NCBI GenBank assembly: GCA_017620015.1
Contig: JAFZRE010000036.1
Coordinates: 54,121-118,120, forward strand
Direction: 5' to 3'
Source of the DNA: Bacteroidales bacterium
GTDB lineage: Bacteria; Bacteroidota; Bacteroidia; Bacteroidales; ML635J-15
DNA: 64,000 nt
A model generated the notes under the pieces. It was not told where the DNA came from and ran no database searches. It saw only the letters and a program-made list of their open reading frames with translations. This document shows, piece by piece, positions 17,378-26,270 of the stretch. A program made the position numbers and the translations under genes. The stretch's first letter is position 1; the number at the start of each line of letters is the position of its first letter.

Positions 17378-20194
17378 TTATTGTTTCACTACCTTCTTAT
17401 TCAACACAAAATTCTTCGCGCTTATCCTTACATTATAGGTGCCATCCGACAGACCTGCAAGGCGAAGTACAATCTCGTAGTCGTTCTGCGAGCAGTTGAT
17501 TTTCTGAGTGTGAACCATCCTGCCGAGCATATCGTAAACCTCGACGGTTGCCTGTATGTTGCCGAAGTTCTCGAAGCGGAGGGTAAGGTCGTCGCCGAAT
17601 GGGTTAGGATAAGCCAGCACTCCTGGTTCGCCGTCGGTACCGAGGCAGTTTGCCACAATGATTTCCGATGCGGTACTGGTGCCGTCGTAGTCAAATTGTA
17701 CGAGGCGGTAGTAGTTGTCGCCGTTGCGAACGCCGAAGTCGGTGTATGCGTAGCTGATTGGCTCGATTGAGTTGCCTGCGCCGGCGATTCGTGCAATTTC
17801 CTTGAAGTTTACTGCATCGTGCGAGCGTTCAAGCACAAAGAAATCATTGTTCTTTTCGGTGGCGGTAGTCCATTCGATGAGAGCAGAACGCCCGTTGCAG
17901 TTGGCGGTGAAGGAAACGAGTTCGATAGGAAGGACAGTGCTCTTCGACTTTGAACCGAATGTGGTGTAGTTGCCCGAGATACCTCTTGTTGCGCTTGCTG
18001 GAATTTCAGCACCATTTATTGAAAGCGTATTGCCATCAATAGAAGCCGAGCCACCTACATTTGTCCAGCGGTTGTTGTCGTAGAACGCCATCTGTATGTT
18101 GGCAGGAATTCTGTCTTCTTCTGCCGTTTCGCTGTTGAAGTGCATATCTGTGCTAGCCTCTGCAACAAAGTCTGCGGTAATGGCTTCGTTTGACGAAATC
18201 TTCCAGTATTCCACATTCGACACATGGTTGAACGGATTTTCACCGCTCATGTCGGCTGCATTCCACCAGCGTGGCAAATCGTTTGTGCCGAAGCCTGCAG
18301 GATTGCTGAAATACTGCACGGAAACATTTGTTGCCGTACCATCCGTTACCACAACCTTGCCGAGATTTCCGTTGCTACCAGTCGGGAAGGTAAAGCCGTT
18401 TGCTGCACCGCTCTTTGTAACAACTCCATCTATGTGACTGCTTGCACTTGCACCGCTTACCGTAGCACTCGAACCAAAGATTACATTACCGTTTATTACG
18501 CCGTTGGTAAATGTTGCAGTGCCGTTGATTGTGAGGGTTTGGTTTTCGGCGATGTCGATGTCAAGGCCGTTTAGCATTGTAAGGTTGCCGCAAGTAGCAT
18601 CTTCAGATACAGTTGGGGTTACAATGTTGCAATCATCGTTTTTGATGATAAATACATTGTTTGAGCTTGCTGGTGCGTCTGCAGCAAGGTGATATTTGCT
18701 GTCACTTGTGCGGTATACTACCCAGTTACTAGTTGCTTCCCAGTCGGCTCCTACATTTTTACCTGACCATATAAAGTTGTCGTCGCCTGAGATTCCGTCT
18801 ATTGTGCCGTAGTTGCAAGGACAGATGGTTGTACATGCTGAATAGGAATTGCCACCATGTTTCTTATATATGGCAACATCTTGTTGTCCACTTGCGTAGC
18901 AAGAAAATAGTTGACCACTCCCACTACTATTATATCGCAAATTATTGCGAGTATTATTTCCTTGTGCTATTATAGTTGCAGTTCCGTTTGCACTAATACT
19001 AATAGACCAACTTCCATTTGCGTTATTTGTTGTTTGGGTTTTAAGTTGATTGGCAGAAGAACTTGCTGCATATATGTAACCACTGTTCGCTGCGTCATAA
19101 AATGCCCATGTACCTTCTTCTGTTCCTTCCTTAAGGTCAAATTCACAAACATTTGAATTCCATGTGATAGTAGAGCCATTTTTTGTTATTGTAGCCTGAG
19201 CTCTATTGTTATTATTTTGTGTTGTACTTATTGCATAATTGTAGCCTTTGGCAGCAATTACAATTTTGTTTCCTGTACTTAATGATGAAACATTCGTTAC
19301 AAGCTCCCAGGTTTCAGGAGTGGATAAAACATCTGCAAATACAGCGTAATAGGTAATGTCATCAAGAACAAACATTCCATTTAAATCATCCCTTGAATAA
19401 CATGGAGTAGGCAAACCATTTTGTTCCCCGTCAATAGGAGAATCTGTCCATCCAACAAATGTTCTAGAATTATCACAGGCACTTAATTCTGGATTAGATG
19501 GAATGTTAGAATCTGTAAGCCTATTTGTATAGACATTTGTCGGAGCCACTGTTTCGCCAGCAACAGACCAAGTGACATTGTACGATGATAAAACTCCCCA
19601 TTCTATATCTATATTGTCTAAATACATGGCATCACTACGGGAACGAAGTCCAATATAAGTATAGTTTCCTGAAATGAGAAGTTCTGTAGAAGTACCGCAA
19701 ATGATGGAGCCAAGTAAAGTTCCTTGGGTAGATACATTATATAAATCACTTGCTGCTGAATATGGTGTATTTTTGCCATATATATCTAAAGTTCGTTCGC
19801 TAACGGTATTGCTATTCCATGTAACGGTTATTTTTGCTACTGTGCTATTAGAAGTTGTAGTTATTATGCCAGAATTGCTATTTTTTGATCTCAATTGAAT
19901 GGAATTATAACTTCCTGCACTTTGTCCAGCATATACTGCACCTGAATTGATACTAATGCCTGACCAATCAGAATAAGATGCTCCGGCTCCTATTAAATCA
20001 TTTGTTAATCTATCAGTTTGTCCCCACGCCATTTTTCCTCCTATCACAATCGCCACAACCAGCATCAATTTTATCAGCGCCGATTTCAGCATTTGGAAAC
20101 GGTTTGCACTAATGGCAACGGAGTCGTTTTTTATACTATACCCCCCCCTGTTATACAAAAGGGAAGTGTTTGATAATGAGTTTGTTGTATTCAT
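17378..20194 (-). CDS. T9SS-exported surface protein with a G8 tract near its start
   Basis: 938 residues from the ATG at 20194; the upstream TTG at 20212 is less likely. An unusual stretch of about 34 residues precedes the hydrophobic signal segment (ALIKLMLVVAIVIGGKMAWGQ). Within it, eight G in a row encode part of RGGY. The middle has Ig/jelly-roll-like segments (residues about 60-200, 280-460) and a beta-rich stretch with repeated N-T-x-T-I patterns. Around 560-720 is a low-complexity region seen in many Bacteroidetes surface proteins. The C-terminus (about 860-938) is a T9SS type-A domain (LAYPNPFGDDLTL...GTYNVRI). Ligand unknown. A -7 box lies 37 bases upstream. Confidence 0.85.
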   Translation of the reverse strand: MNTTNSLSNTSLLYNRGGYSIKNDSVAISANRFQMLKSALIKLMLVVAIVIGGKMAWGQTDRLTNDLIGAGASYSDWSGISINSGAVYAGQSAGSYNSIQLRSKNSNSGIITTTSNSTVAKITVTWNSNTVSERTLDIYGKNTPYSAASDLYNVSTQGTLLGSIICGTSTELLISGNYTYIGLRSRSDAMYLDNIDIEWGVLSSYNVTWSVAGETVAPTNVYTNRLTDSNIPSNPELSACDNSRTFVGWTDSPIDGEQNGLPTPCYSRDDLNGMFVLDDITYYAVFADVLSTPETWELVTNVSSLSTGNKIVIAAKGYNYAISTTQNNNNRAQATITKNGSTITWNSNVCEFDLKEGTEEGTWAFYDAANSGYIYAASSSANQLKTQTTNNANGSWSISISANGTATIIAQGNNTRNNLRYNSSGSGQLFSCYASGQQDVAIYKKHGGNSYSACTTICPCNYGTIDGISGDDNFIWSGKNVGADWEATSNWVVYRTSDSKYHLAADAPASSNNVFIIKNDDCNIVTPTVSEDATCGNLTMLNGLDIDIAENQTLTINGTATFTNGVINGNVIFGSSATVSGASASSHIDGVVTKSGAANGFTFPTGSNGNLGKVVVTDGTATNVSVQYFSNPAGFGTNDLPRWWNAADMSGENPFNHVSNVEYWKISSNEAITADFVAEASTDMHFNSETAEEDRIPANIQMAFYDNNRWTNVGGSASIDGNTLSINGAEIPASATRGISGNYTTFGSKSKSTVLPIELVSFTANCNGRSALIEWTTATEKNNDFFVLERSHDAVNFKEIARIAGAGNSIEPISYAYTDFGVRNGDNYYRLVQFDYDGTSTASEIIVANCLGTDGEPGVLAYPNPFGDDLTLRFENFGNIQATVEVYDMLGRMVHTQKINCSQNDYEIVLRLAGLSDGTYNVRISAKNFVLNKKVVKQ
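20141..20148. repeat. Homopolymer of eight C (G8 on the coding strand)
   Basis: The tract lies about 16 codons after the ATG of the T9SS surface protein and upstream of its signal segment. Such tracts are slippage-prone, and a change of one base would shift the frame. A downstream in-frame ATG (MLKSALIKLM, residue about 35) could rescue translation. Confidence 0.6.
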
Positions 20195-20230
20195 AAAAAT
20201 ATACTTATTCAAAAGTCAAATTCAAAGGTC

Positions 20231-20239
20231 GCAAAGTTA
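20231..20239 (-). promoter_or_regulatory. -7 box for the T9SS surface protein
   Basis: Reads TAACTTTGC on the minus strand, matching TAnnTTTGC, 37 bases before the ATG at 20194. No clear -33 element at standard spacing. Confidence 0.5.
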
Positions 20240-20384
20240 GGAAATATTCGCAACCGAATGCCTCCAAAAATGCGATTATATATCTAACCGCAAAAACACC
20301 AATAAGAATGGTCACACAAACGAGAAAATACGATAAATTAACAAGTTTTTGAGCAAAAATATTTCGAGCAATGCTAAGGCACTT

Positions 20385-20807
20385 CTAGAAGAAATCGAAA
20401 AAGAACCACACTGCAGCCCATTCGCGCTTTATGCCTTTGGCATGGCCTATGGTTGAGTAGCTGGAGTTGCGGACTGTCCCATCGCTGTCGATATGCCCAA
20501 TAGTCGAGTAGCTCGAGTTGCGGACAGTGCCGTCCTTATCGATGTGCCCGATAGTCGAGTAGCTTGAGTTCCGGATGCTTCCGTCTCTGTCGATGTGCCC
20601 GATAGTCTGGTAGCTGGAATTGCGTACTGTTCCGTCGCTGTCGATGTGCCCAATAGTCTGGTAGCTGGAATTGCGTACTGTTCCATCGCTGTCGATGTGT
20701 GCAATGGTGCTATAGCTCGAGTTGCGGACATCCTGTGCAAGCGATTCGGTGTTAGCGGCAAATGACAATGTCGCCAGAATGGTAAGTATGAATATTATTC
20801 GTTTCAT
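20385..20807 (-). CDS. Exported 17-residue tandem-repeat protein (RNSSYxTIGHIDxDGTV)
   Basis: 140 residues from the ATG at 20807. A signal peptide (KRIIFILTILATLSFAANTESLAQ) is followed by six units of 17 residues with consensus V-RNSSY-S/Q-TIGHID-x-DGT. The last unit breaks off after TIGHA and runs into GIKREWAAVWFFFDFF. The DNA shows matching 51-base direct repeats. Each unit carries a YxTIGxI strand and a DxDG turn, which suggests a beta-solenoid or stacked hairpins; this is inference. Similar short 'TIGYI-DGTV-DSS' repeats occur in other Bacteroidetes exported proteins, so it is not unique. The hydrophobic aromatic C-terminus could contact the outer membrane. Function unknown. Confidence 0.75.
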   Translation of the reverse strand: MKRIIFILTILATLSFAANTESLAQDVRNSSYSTIAHIDSDGTVRNSSYQTIGHIDSDGTVRNSSYQTIGHIDRDGSIRNSSYSTIGHIDKDGTVRNSSYSTIGHIDSDGTVRNSSYSTIGHAKGIKREWAAVWFFFDFF

Positions 20808-20820
20808 AGTCAATAATTTG

Positions 20821-21082
20821 GCAACGGATTCTGAAACAAGTTCAGAATGACCGGTTATTGTTTATTATCAATATTTACATCAAATATTGTGCCGATGATA
20901 TTTAGTATCCGCCCCTTGAACGTCAGTCGAAAGGAAGGATTGATTTGTTAATATGCATCAACAGATGCTGAAACCCCAAGGGGTCATCCCGAATAGTCAT
21001 CCTGAACTTGTTTCAGACCCTTTAGAGCACGCAGCGTAGCAAGTAATCTTAGTAACAGATGCTGAAATAAATTCAGCATGAC
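20821..21082. repeat. Clustered repeat fragments (CTGAACTTGTTTCAG family)
   Basis: The gap of about 365 bases holds no gene. 20826-20851 has CTGAAACAAGTTCAGAATGAC. 20909-20940 has a TTCGAC-type repeat fragment. 20996-21016 (GTCATCCTGAACTTGTTTCA...) faces an inverted partner at 21062-21082 (CTGAAATAAATTCAGCATGAC), giving an 87-base palindromic unit. Its core CTTTAGAGCACGCAGCGTAGC also appears, slightly changed, inside MITE-like copy A. 21128-21170 has a short word repeat (CGTCAATCGTAA). Confidence 0.55.
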
Positions 21083-21172
21083 ATTTAGTGATATGCATGA
21101 CTTTTCAGCGATTCCGCATTACGGCACGCAATCGTCAATCGTAATTCGTACTTCGTCAATCGTAAATAGCTT

Positions 21173-21610
21173 TTATCCTACGGCACCGATAAAACGCATA
21201 TCACCATATTCGGTAATTCGCATTTCGAGCTTTACGGTGTATTTTACACCATAGTCCATAAGAATCTCGACATTGGCGTAGATTTCGTCCTTTTCAAGGT
21301 TGCAGCAAGTCTTCTTTACCTTCATAGACTTGATTCTGTTGAGCTGCGGTGTTATAAAGTAGTAGCCCTTTTTGTAGCTTCCAGCCAAAAATTCTGCAAC
21401 AAATTGCTCCGTGCGTCCTTCTAGAAAATTATCGTGCTGGTCGGCAACGTAGTTTGGATCGAAGAATTCCAGTGTGCCTTGCAAATCACCGCTCAAAAGC
21501 GTTGCTATAAAGCTGTTTGTAATGTTCTTTACTGTTGCTGTTGTGTACTTTTGTGCATTGCAGCATATTGCTGCCGACAATAATGCGATAATGACTATTA
21601 ATTTCCTCAT
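21173..21610 (-). CDS. Small exported protein of unknown function (possibly NTF2-like)
   Basis: 145 residues with a signal peptide (MRKLIVIIALLSAAICCNAQ). The mature part begins with helices (VKNITNSFIATLLSGDLQGTLEFFDPNYVAD) and then curved strands (YANVEILMDYGVKYTVKLEMRI), a layout that resembles NTF2/SnoaL-like folds; I cannot confirm the family. It lies 12 bases after the DUF4159 gene on the same strand and both carry near-identical MRKLI starts, so they probably form one operon. Confidence 0.65.
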   Translation of the reverse strand: MRKLIVIIALLSAAICCNAQKYTTATVKNITNSFIATLLSGDLQGTLEFFDPNYVADQHDNFLEGRTEQFVAEFLAGSYKKGYYFITPQLNRIKSMKVKKTCCNLEKDEIYANVEILMDYGVKYTVKLEMRITEYGDMRFIGAVG

Positions 21611-21622
21611 GATTATAATTTA

Positions 21623-22270
21623 TTAGTTTTCAAATACATAGTTAATTATATTGGCACCCATTTTCAGTGCTTTTGTGCGGATTTCCTCCGAGTCGTGGTG
21701 GACCGACTGTGATTCCCAGCCGTCGCCTAGGTCACATTCGTAGCTGTAGAATACAACCAGTCGTCCTTGATAAATTATGCCGAATCCCTGCGGGGGCTTG
21801 TTGTCGTGCTCGTGGACTTTGGGCAGACCGTTAGGGAAATCGTATTTCTGATGGTAAATTTCATGAGTATAAGGCAGTTCCACGAATTCAAGTTCGGGAA
21901 AAACCTTTTTCATCTGGTCGCGGACGTAGGCATCAAGGCCGTAGTTGTCGTCGATGTGGAGAAATCCGCCTCCGATAAGGTAGTTGCGAAGATTTTCTAC
22001 TTCAAAATCGCTTAGGATTATGTTGCCGTGACCAGTAATATGCACAAACGGATAGTTGAACAGGTCTGCGCTGCCAAACTCCACGGTTGCAGGCTCTGGG
22101 TCGATGTTGGTGCCGAGGTTTTCGTTGCAGAATTTGATGAGGTTGGGCAAAGAGGTGGGATTTGCGTACCAGTCGCCGCCACCGCTGTATTTGCCGAGTG
22201 CTATTCGTATCTGTCCGAACGAAAGCGCTGTTATTGCGGTAAATGCCATTATGAATATAAGTTTGCGCAT
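21623..22270 (-). CDS. Exported DUF4159-domain protein
   Basis: 215 residues with signal peptide (MRKLIFIMAFTAITALSFGQ). IRIALGKYSGGGDWYANPTSLPNL, PFVHITGHGNIILSD, GGFLHIDDNYG and the His-rich region VELPYTHEIYHQKYDFPNGLPKVHEHD are the hallmarks of DUF4159. The ThuA/class I glutamine amidotransferase-like fold is known for related sequences, but no activity has been shown. The conserved His/Asp set suggests metal binding (inference). It is first in a likely two-gene operon with the gene ending at 21173. Confidence 0.85.
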   Translation of the reverse strand: MRKLIFIMAFTAITALSFGQIRIALGKYSGGGDWYANPTSLPNLIKFCNENLGTNIDPEPATVEFGSADLFNYPFVHITGHGNIILSDFEVENLRNYLIGGGFLHIDDNYGLDAYVRDQMKKVFPELEFVELPYTHEIYHQKYDFPNGLPKVHEHDNKPPQGFGIIYQGRLVVFYSYECDLGDGWESQSVHHDSEEIRTKALKMGANIINYVFEN

Positions 22271-22313
22271 AATCCTTAAATCATCAAATTTTCAAATCTT
22301 CAAATTTTTCAAA

Positions 22314-22520
22314 TCATTCCTTCTGCCATTCCTCCAGTATCTTGTCTATTTCTTCGGTAGTGCTTCTCAGCTTGGTCTTGCACAATTTCGTGAGGAAAGC
22401 CGCGCGTTTTACCTTTTCGCTAAGCGTGTCGAGGTCGAGCTCGTTGCTTTCCATGTCGGCAAGAATCTTTTCCAATTCTTCCAGAGCAGCTGCGTATGAT
22501 ATGTTTTCGTTTTGTTTCAT
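22314..22520 (-). CDS. xseB: Exodeoxyribonuclease VII small subunit
   Basis: 68 residues from the ATG at 22520. ISYAAALEELEKILADMESNELDLDTLSEKVKRA is the classic XseB helix pair. Several XseB subunits bind one XseA to form a single-strand exonuclease in DNA repair. xseA is usually adjacent but is not in the window, so it must be elsewhere. A -7 box lies 20 bases upstream, so the gene has its own promoter despite following the phosphoribosyltransferase closely. Confidence 0.9.
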   Translation of the reverse strand: MKQNENISYAAALEELEKILADMESNELDLDTLSEKVKRAAFLTKLCKTKLRSTTEEIDKILEEWQKE

Positions 22521-22539
22521 CAATTAATTGTAGTTTTTT

Positions 22540-22548
22540 GCAAAGATA
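22540..22548 (-). promoter_or_regulatory. -7 box for xseB
   Basis: Reads TATCTTTGC on the minus strand in the 35-base gap between the phosphoribosyltransferase gene and xseB. Confidence 0.5.
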
Positions 22549-22555
22549 AACAAAT

Positions 22556-23359
22556 TTACATACTGTCAGCCATCAAATCTTTTCTTCCTATCAGGCTGAA
22601 TATTGCAATGTCGTTGTCTTCGTTGAGAATCCTAAGTGTACGAAGAATCTCATTAAGTGTAGAACCGCTTGTCGTAACATCATCAATTACAAGGATGTTC
22701 TGTTTGCGTATGCTGGTGCAAAGTTGTCTGTCCTCATCAGTTGCAAATTTCAGGAATCCCATCATGTACGGGCGGAAACGGCTTTTCCTTACATCCTTTG
22801 CTATCGTAAAATAGTCCTTCTGGTGTATAAGTTCCATCATCTCTCCAATCGACTGCTTTACTTCGTCCTTCTGCGCCTGTGTGTAGCGTGGTCGGCCGTT
22901 TTCCAAGGTATCGTCCAGATATTGCTGTGCGAAAGCATCCATATCGAATGAAATGTTTGATGGCAAGGCTTTTATCAGTTCCATCTTGCGGAGCGTGGGC
23001 TGTGCGAACCTGTAAATGTAGCGTAGCATATACTGGTTTACTTTGCTGCTCGATTCGGGCATTACGACAAGGTTGTAGTCGTAGAGGTTAATCTGGCGGT
23101 TCAGCTCGTCGATAGCTTTCTTTATGAAAGTTGTCAGGTTTGCATTTCCTTGAAGGTCGGGACAAAATTTCAGGTATTTGATGAATGCAGCCCTTGTAGA
23201 ACCGCCTACATCTTCGCCAAATTCGTATCCGTAGTAGAAGCATTTGCCGAAAGCCTCCACCTGATGTATTCCATTGGTGAGACTTATAATATCGCCATTT
23301 CCGTCGTGTTCGAAATTGAACGAAAAATTTTGCTCCTTGCTATCGAAAGTTACGCCCAT
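22556..23359 (-). CDS. Phosphoribosyltransferase-domain protein
   Basis: 267 residues, cytoplasmic. ILVIDDVTTSGSTLNEILR near residue 216-234 is the PRPP-binding motif (IDDVxTSGxT) of type I phosphoribosyltransferases. The N-terminal half is not of the ComF zinc type: it begins GVTFDSKEQNFSFNFEHDG and has LVVMPESSSKVNQYM, possibly the pyrophosphate loop. It is encoded 3 bases after guaA, so a role in purine salvage or nucleotide balance is a reasonable guess, but the base it uses is unknown. Confidence 0.75.
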   Translation of the reverse strand: MGVTFDSKEQNFSFNFEHDGNGDIISLTNGIHQVEAFGKCFYYGYEFGEDVGGSTRAAFIKYLKFCPDLQGNANLTTFIKKAIDELNRQINLYDYNLVVMPESSSKVNQYMLRYIYRFAQPTLRKMELIKALPSNISFDMDAFAQQYLDDTLENGRPRYTQAQKDEVKQSIGEMMELIHQKDYFTIAKDVRKSRFRPYMMGFLKFATDEDRQLCTSIRKQNILVIDDVTTSGSTLNEILRTLRILNEDNDIAIFSLIGRKDLMADSM

Positions 23360-23362
23360 AGT

Positions 23363-24892
23363 TTATTCCCATTCAATTGTTGCAGGTGGCTTCGAGCTGA
23401 TGTCATAGACAACTCTGTTTACGCCTTTTACCTTATTGATTATCTTGTTCGAAATCTTTGCAAGAAACTCGTATGGCAGGTGAACCCAGTCGGCGGTCAT
23501 ACCGTCGGTGGAGTGTACTGCACGGAGAGCCACAACATTCTCGTAGGTGCGTTCGTCGCCCATAACGCCAACCGACTGCACAGGAAGCAATATTGCGCCT
23601 GCCTGCCAAATCTGGTCGTAAAGTCCGTCTTCGCGAAGTCCCTGGATGAAAATGTCGTCAACATTCTGCAAGATTTCAACCTTTTGTGCGGTGATGTCGC
23701 CGATTATGCGGATTGCAAGTCCCGGTCCCGGGAAAGGATGACGGCCAAGTATGTTCTGGCTGACATTCAACGCCTTACCTACGCGGCGAACTTCGTCCTT
23801 GAAGAGCAGACGCAAAGGCTCTACAATCTTCAAGTTCATCTTTTCGGGCAAACCGCCAACGTTGTGGTGCGACTTTATTGTTGCTGCCGGACCAAGAACG
23901 CCTGCCGACTCAATTACATCGGGGTAGATGGTGCCTTGTGCAAGCCACTTCACATCCTTGATTTTGCTGGCTTCGCGGTCGAAAGTCTCGATGAAAAGAC
24001 GACCGATAATCTTGCGCTTGCGTTCGGGTTCGGTTACGCCTGCAAGTTCGCGGTAGAAGTCCTGCTTTGCATCGACGCCGATAACATTAAGTCCCATTCC
24101 GCGGTACGATTCGAGCACCGACGAGAATTCGTTCTTGCGAAGCAGTCCGTTATCAACGAAAATACAGGTGAGCTGGCTGCCGATAGCCTTGTTGAGCAAT
24201 ACTGCTGCAACCGAACTGTCAACGCCGCCAGAAAGACCAAGAACAACATTGTCGCTACCGATTTTTTCACGAAGTTCCTTGATGGTAGTTTCGACAAACG
24301 AATCGGGCGTCCACGACTGCGAGCAACCGCAAATGCCTACTACGAAGTTCTTCAGCAAGGTTTTGCCATCGGTTGAATGGTAAACTTCGGGATGGAACTG
24401 TATGCCCCAGGTCTGCTCGCCACCGATTTTGTAGGCTGCGACCTTTACATCGGCTGTTGAAGCTATAATTTCGTAATTTTCAGGAATTTGCTTTATTGTA
24501 TCACCATGCGACATCCAAACCTGCGAGTTTGATGGCACGTCTTTCATCAGTACGTCGTTTGCGTTTACGAAGTTGAGGTTTGCACGGCCATATTCGCGTG
24601 AGTTCGACGGAGCGACTTCGCCACCGTAGAAATGAGCGAGGTACTGTGCTCCATAGCAAACGCCGAGAAGCGGCATTTTGCCTTTTATGTTGGATAAGTC
24701 GGGCTTGAGGGCCTTTTCGTCGCGTACCGAATAGGGGCTTCCGCTCAAAATTACGCCCTTTACCGATTCGTCCAATGCTGGAATCTTGTTGTAGGGATGT
24801 ATTTCGCAATAGGTGTTTAATTCTCTTACTCGTCTGGCTATCAGTTGAGTATACTGTGAACCAAAGTCGAGGATGATGATTTTTTCTGTCAT
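23363..24892 (-). CDS. guaA: GMP synthase (glutamine-hydrolysing)
   Basis: 509 residues. Converts XMP, glutamine and ATP to GMP in the cytoplasm. The glutaminase domain has GVCYGAQ (Cys79) and GIQFHPEV (His167, Glu169). The ATP pyrophosphatase domain has the P-loop SGGVDSS at 221-227. The dimer domain ends with the typical KPPATIEWE. Full length. Followed after 3 bases by the phosphoribosyltransferase gene. No riboswitch-like structure is seen in the 50-base upstream gap. Confidence 0.97.
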   Translation of the reverse strand: MTEKIIILDFGSQYTQLIARRVRELNTYCEIHPYNKIPALDESVKGVILSGSPYSVRDEKALKPDLSNIKGKMPLLGVCYGAQYLAHFYGGEVAPSNSREYGRANLNFVNANDVLMKDVPSNSQVWMSHGDTIKQIPENYEIIASTADVKVAAYKIGGEQTWGIQFHPEVYHSTDGKTLLKNFVVGICGCSQSWTPDSFVETTIKELREKIGSDNVVLGLSGGVDSSVAAVLLNKAIGSQLTCIFVDNGLLRKNEFSSVLESYRGMGLNVIGVDAKQDFYRELAGVTEPERKRKIIGRLFIETFDREASKIKDVKWLAQGTIYPDVIESAGVLGPAATIKSHHNVGGLPEKMNLKIVEPLRLLFKDEVRRVGKALNVSQNILGRHPFPGPGLAIRIIGDITAQKVEILQNVDDIFIQGLREDGLYDQIWQAGAILLPVQSVGVMGDERTYENVVALRAVHSTDGMTADWVHLPYEFLAKISNKIINKVKGVNRVVYDISSKPPATIEWE

Positions 24893-24943
24893 TGTTTTTA
24901 TGTTTCGTTTATGGGTGCGAATTTACAAAAAAATAGAAATATC

Positions 24944-26068
24944 CTACCTATATTTTCTCTTTATCCACATTTCAAACAACTTGTCGTAAACGCAGTAAAC
25001 GTTTCTGTCTTCGGTAATGAAATCCTTTTCGAGAAGTCCCTTTGCGGCAGACAAAACCGAACTTGGCGACTGCAATTTGTGCCTTTTGACAAAATCGCCA
25101 CCCGAAATATTTTTTACCTTGCCGTCCAATGCTATGGAAATCAGCAAATCACGTTGCTTTTCAGGCATTTGGTACAAAATAGATTCGTATGTGTCCGATG
25201 TGAAATCAAGCAGTTGTTCTATTGTGCTGTCAATCATTTCGATAGTGCAAGTTCCTTTTGCTGGGGTCCTTACAAAGAGCATATTCATTATGCGCTGCAT
25301 ATAAGATGTAATGCTGTCGAACCTTTCGTAAAGGTTGGCAACGACTTCCTTGTCGATGTTTTTTTCAGCTTCGTTAAATTTATCGATTGCAAACTCTGTG
25401 TATTTGTCGAGCGGGATGGGCGGCAGGTTCATTATTGTAACCGACTGGAAAAAAGGACGCGACGGCGAAGTGAATATTGCTCCCATCAGATGTCGTTGCG
25501 AGCCTGAAAATATAAAATGCGTGTTGATGCATTTTTGTATGTAAGTCCGAAGCGTTGCCTCGATGTTTTTGTCGGCATAGCGTGTAATTTGCTGGAATTC
25601 GTCAATAGCAACAAGACACTTCCTGTCGGCAGATTCAAGGTAACTGAATATTTCGTCGAGTGATACCGATGGATTCTCTATTTCGCCAAGCCCGATGCTC
25701 CAACTTGGAAAGCCATTCATATCGAACCCGATATTTTGCCTGAGCGAAGAAACGGCGTTTATAAACTTTTCCCAGCTTTGGCGGCCTTTGGATTTCAGGC
25801 TGTCGAGAACGGCTTTGCCAAGGATGTTCACAAAATCGCGAACCGATGCTGTTGAATAAATGTCAACGATAAAAGTATGGTACTTTTCGCATATTTCCGG
25901 CTGCGCAAAGCAATGGTATATAAGGTCGGTTTTCCCGAGCCGTCGTGGTGAAATCAGTGCAATGTTGTTCTCGTTGGTGAGCATCTGCACTATATTCTGT
26001 GTTTCAGACACTCTGTCGCAGAAATATTTCGGTCCTGCATATCCGTTGGTTACAAATGGGTTGTTCAT
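24944..26068 (-). CDS. AAA-type ATPase (archaeal ATPase/DUF234-like family)
   Basis: 374 residues from the ATG at 26068; the longer frame to 26095 would run into the promoter. RGLK-like P-loop is ALISPRRLGKTDL, Walker B is CLVAIDEFQQI, and FSGSQRHLM acts as sensor 1. The C-terminal part (from about 280) is a winged-helix-like domain (GGDFVKRHKLQSPSSVLSAAKGLLEKDFI). Such STAND-like ATPases are common in Bacteroidetes, with no agreed role; some travel with toxins or mobile DNA. It has its own -7 box. The gene stands alone. Confidence 0.85.
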   Translation of the reverse strand: MNNPFVTNGYAGPKYFCDRVSETQNIVQMLTNENNIALISPRRLGKTDLIYHCFAQPEICEKYHTFIVDIYSTASVRDFVNILGKAVLDSLKSKGRQSWEKFINAVSSLRQNIGFDMNGFPSWSIGLGEIENPSVSLDEIFSYLESADRKCLVAIDEFQQITRYADKNIEATLRTYIQKCINTHFIFSGSQRHLMGAIFTSPSRPFFQSVTIMNLPPIPLDKYTEFAIDKFNEAEKNIDKEVVANLYERFDSITSYMQRIMNMLFVRTPAKGTCTIEMIDSTIEQLLDFTSDTYESILYQMPEKQRDLLISIALDGKVKNISGGDFVKRHKLQSPSSVLSAAKGLLEKDFITEDRNVYCVYDKLFEMWIKRKYR

Positions 26069-26091
26069 CGTGCAACAATTTGATTGACAAT

Positions 26092-26100
26092 GCAAAAATA
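26092..26100 (-). promoter_or_regulatory. -7 box for the AAA ATPase
   Basis: Reads TATTTTTGC on the minus strand, 24 bases before the ATG at 26068. Further upstream, AATCATCA (26128-26135) and TGATGATT (26141-26148) form a perfect 8-bp inverted repeat about 28 bases from the box, a possible operator. Confidence 0.5.
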
Positions 26101-26190
26101 ATACTTTTTACATTTTCATCAAAAAATAATCATCAAAAAATGATGATTTTGTAAATTATTGATATGTAATATATTAGACAATTATTATTC

Positions 26191-26210
26191 CGGCGCGAAG
26201 CATCGCGCCG
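26191..26210. repeat. CGGCGCGA hairpin (GTAGCGG family)
   Basis: CGGCGCGA-agca-TCGCGCCG is a perfect 8-bp stem, much more GC-rich than its surroundings, followed by CTACAAAT. It lies between the DUF4249 gene and the ATPase. After it, 26217-26265 is a run of CAAAT-type words (like 22273-22318). Confidence 0.55.
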
Positions 26211-26270
26211 CTACAAATCATCGAATCAATCAAATCGTCAAATCTTCGAATTTTCAAATCCCCACCAAAA

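Noticed and set aside
20385..20807. CRISPR-like array from the 51-base direct repeats
   Set aside because: The repeats are in frame, translated into 17-residue units after a signal peptide, with no spacers.
23150..24376. Long plus-strand ORF opposite guaA
   Set aside because: Antisense to a clear guaA; composition follows guaA codons and it has no recognisable domain.
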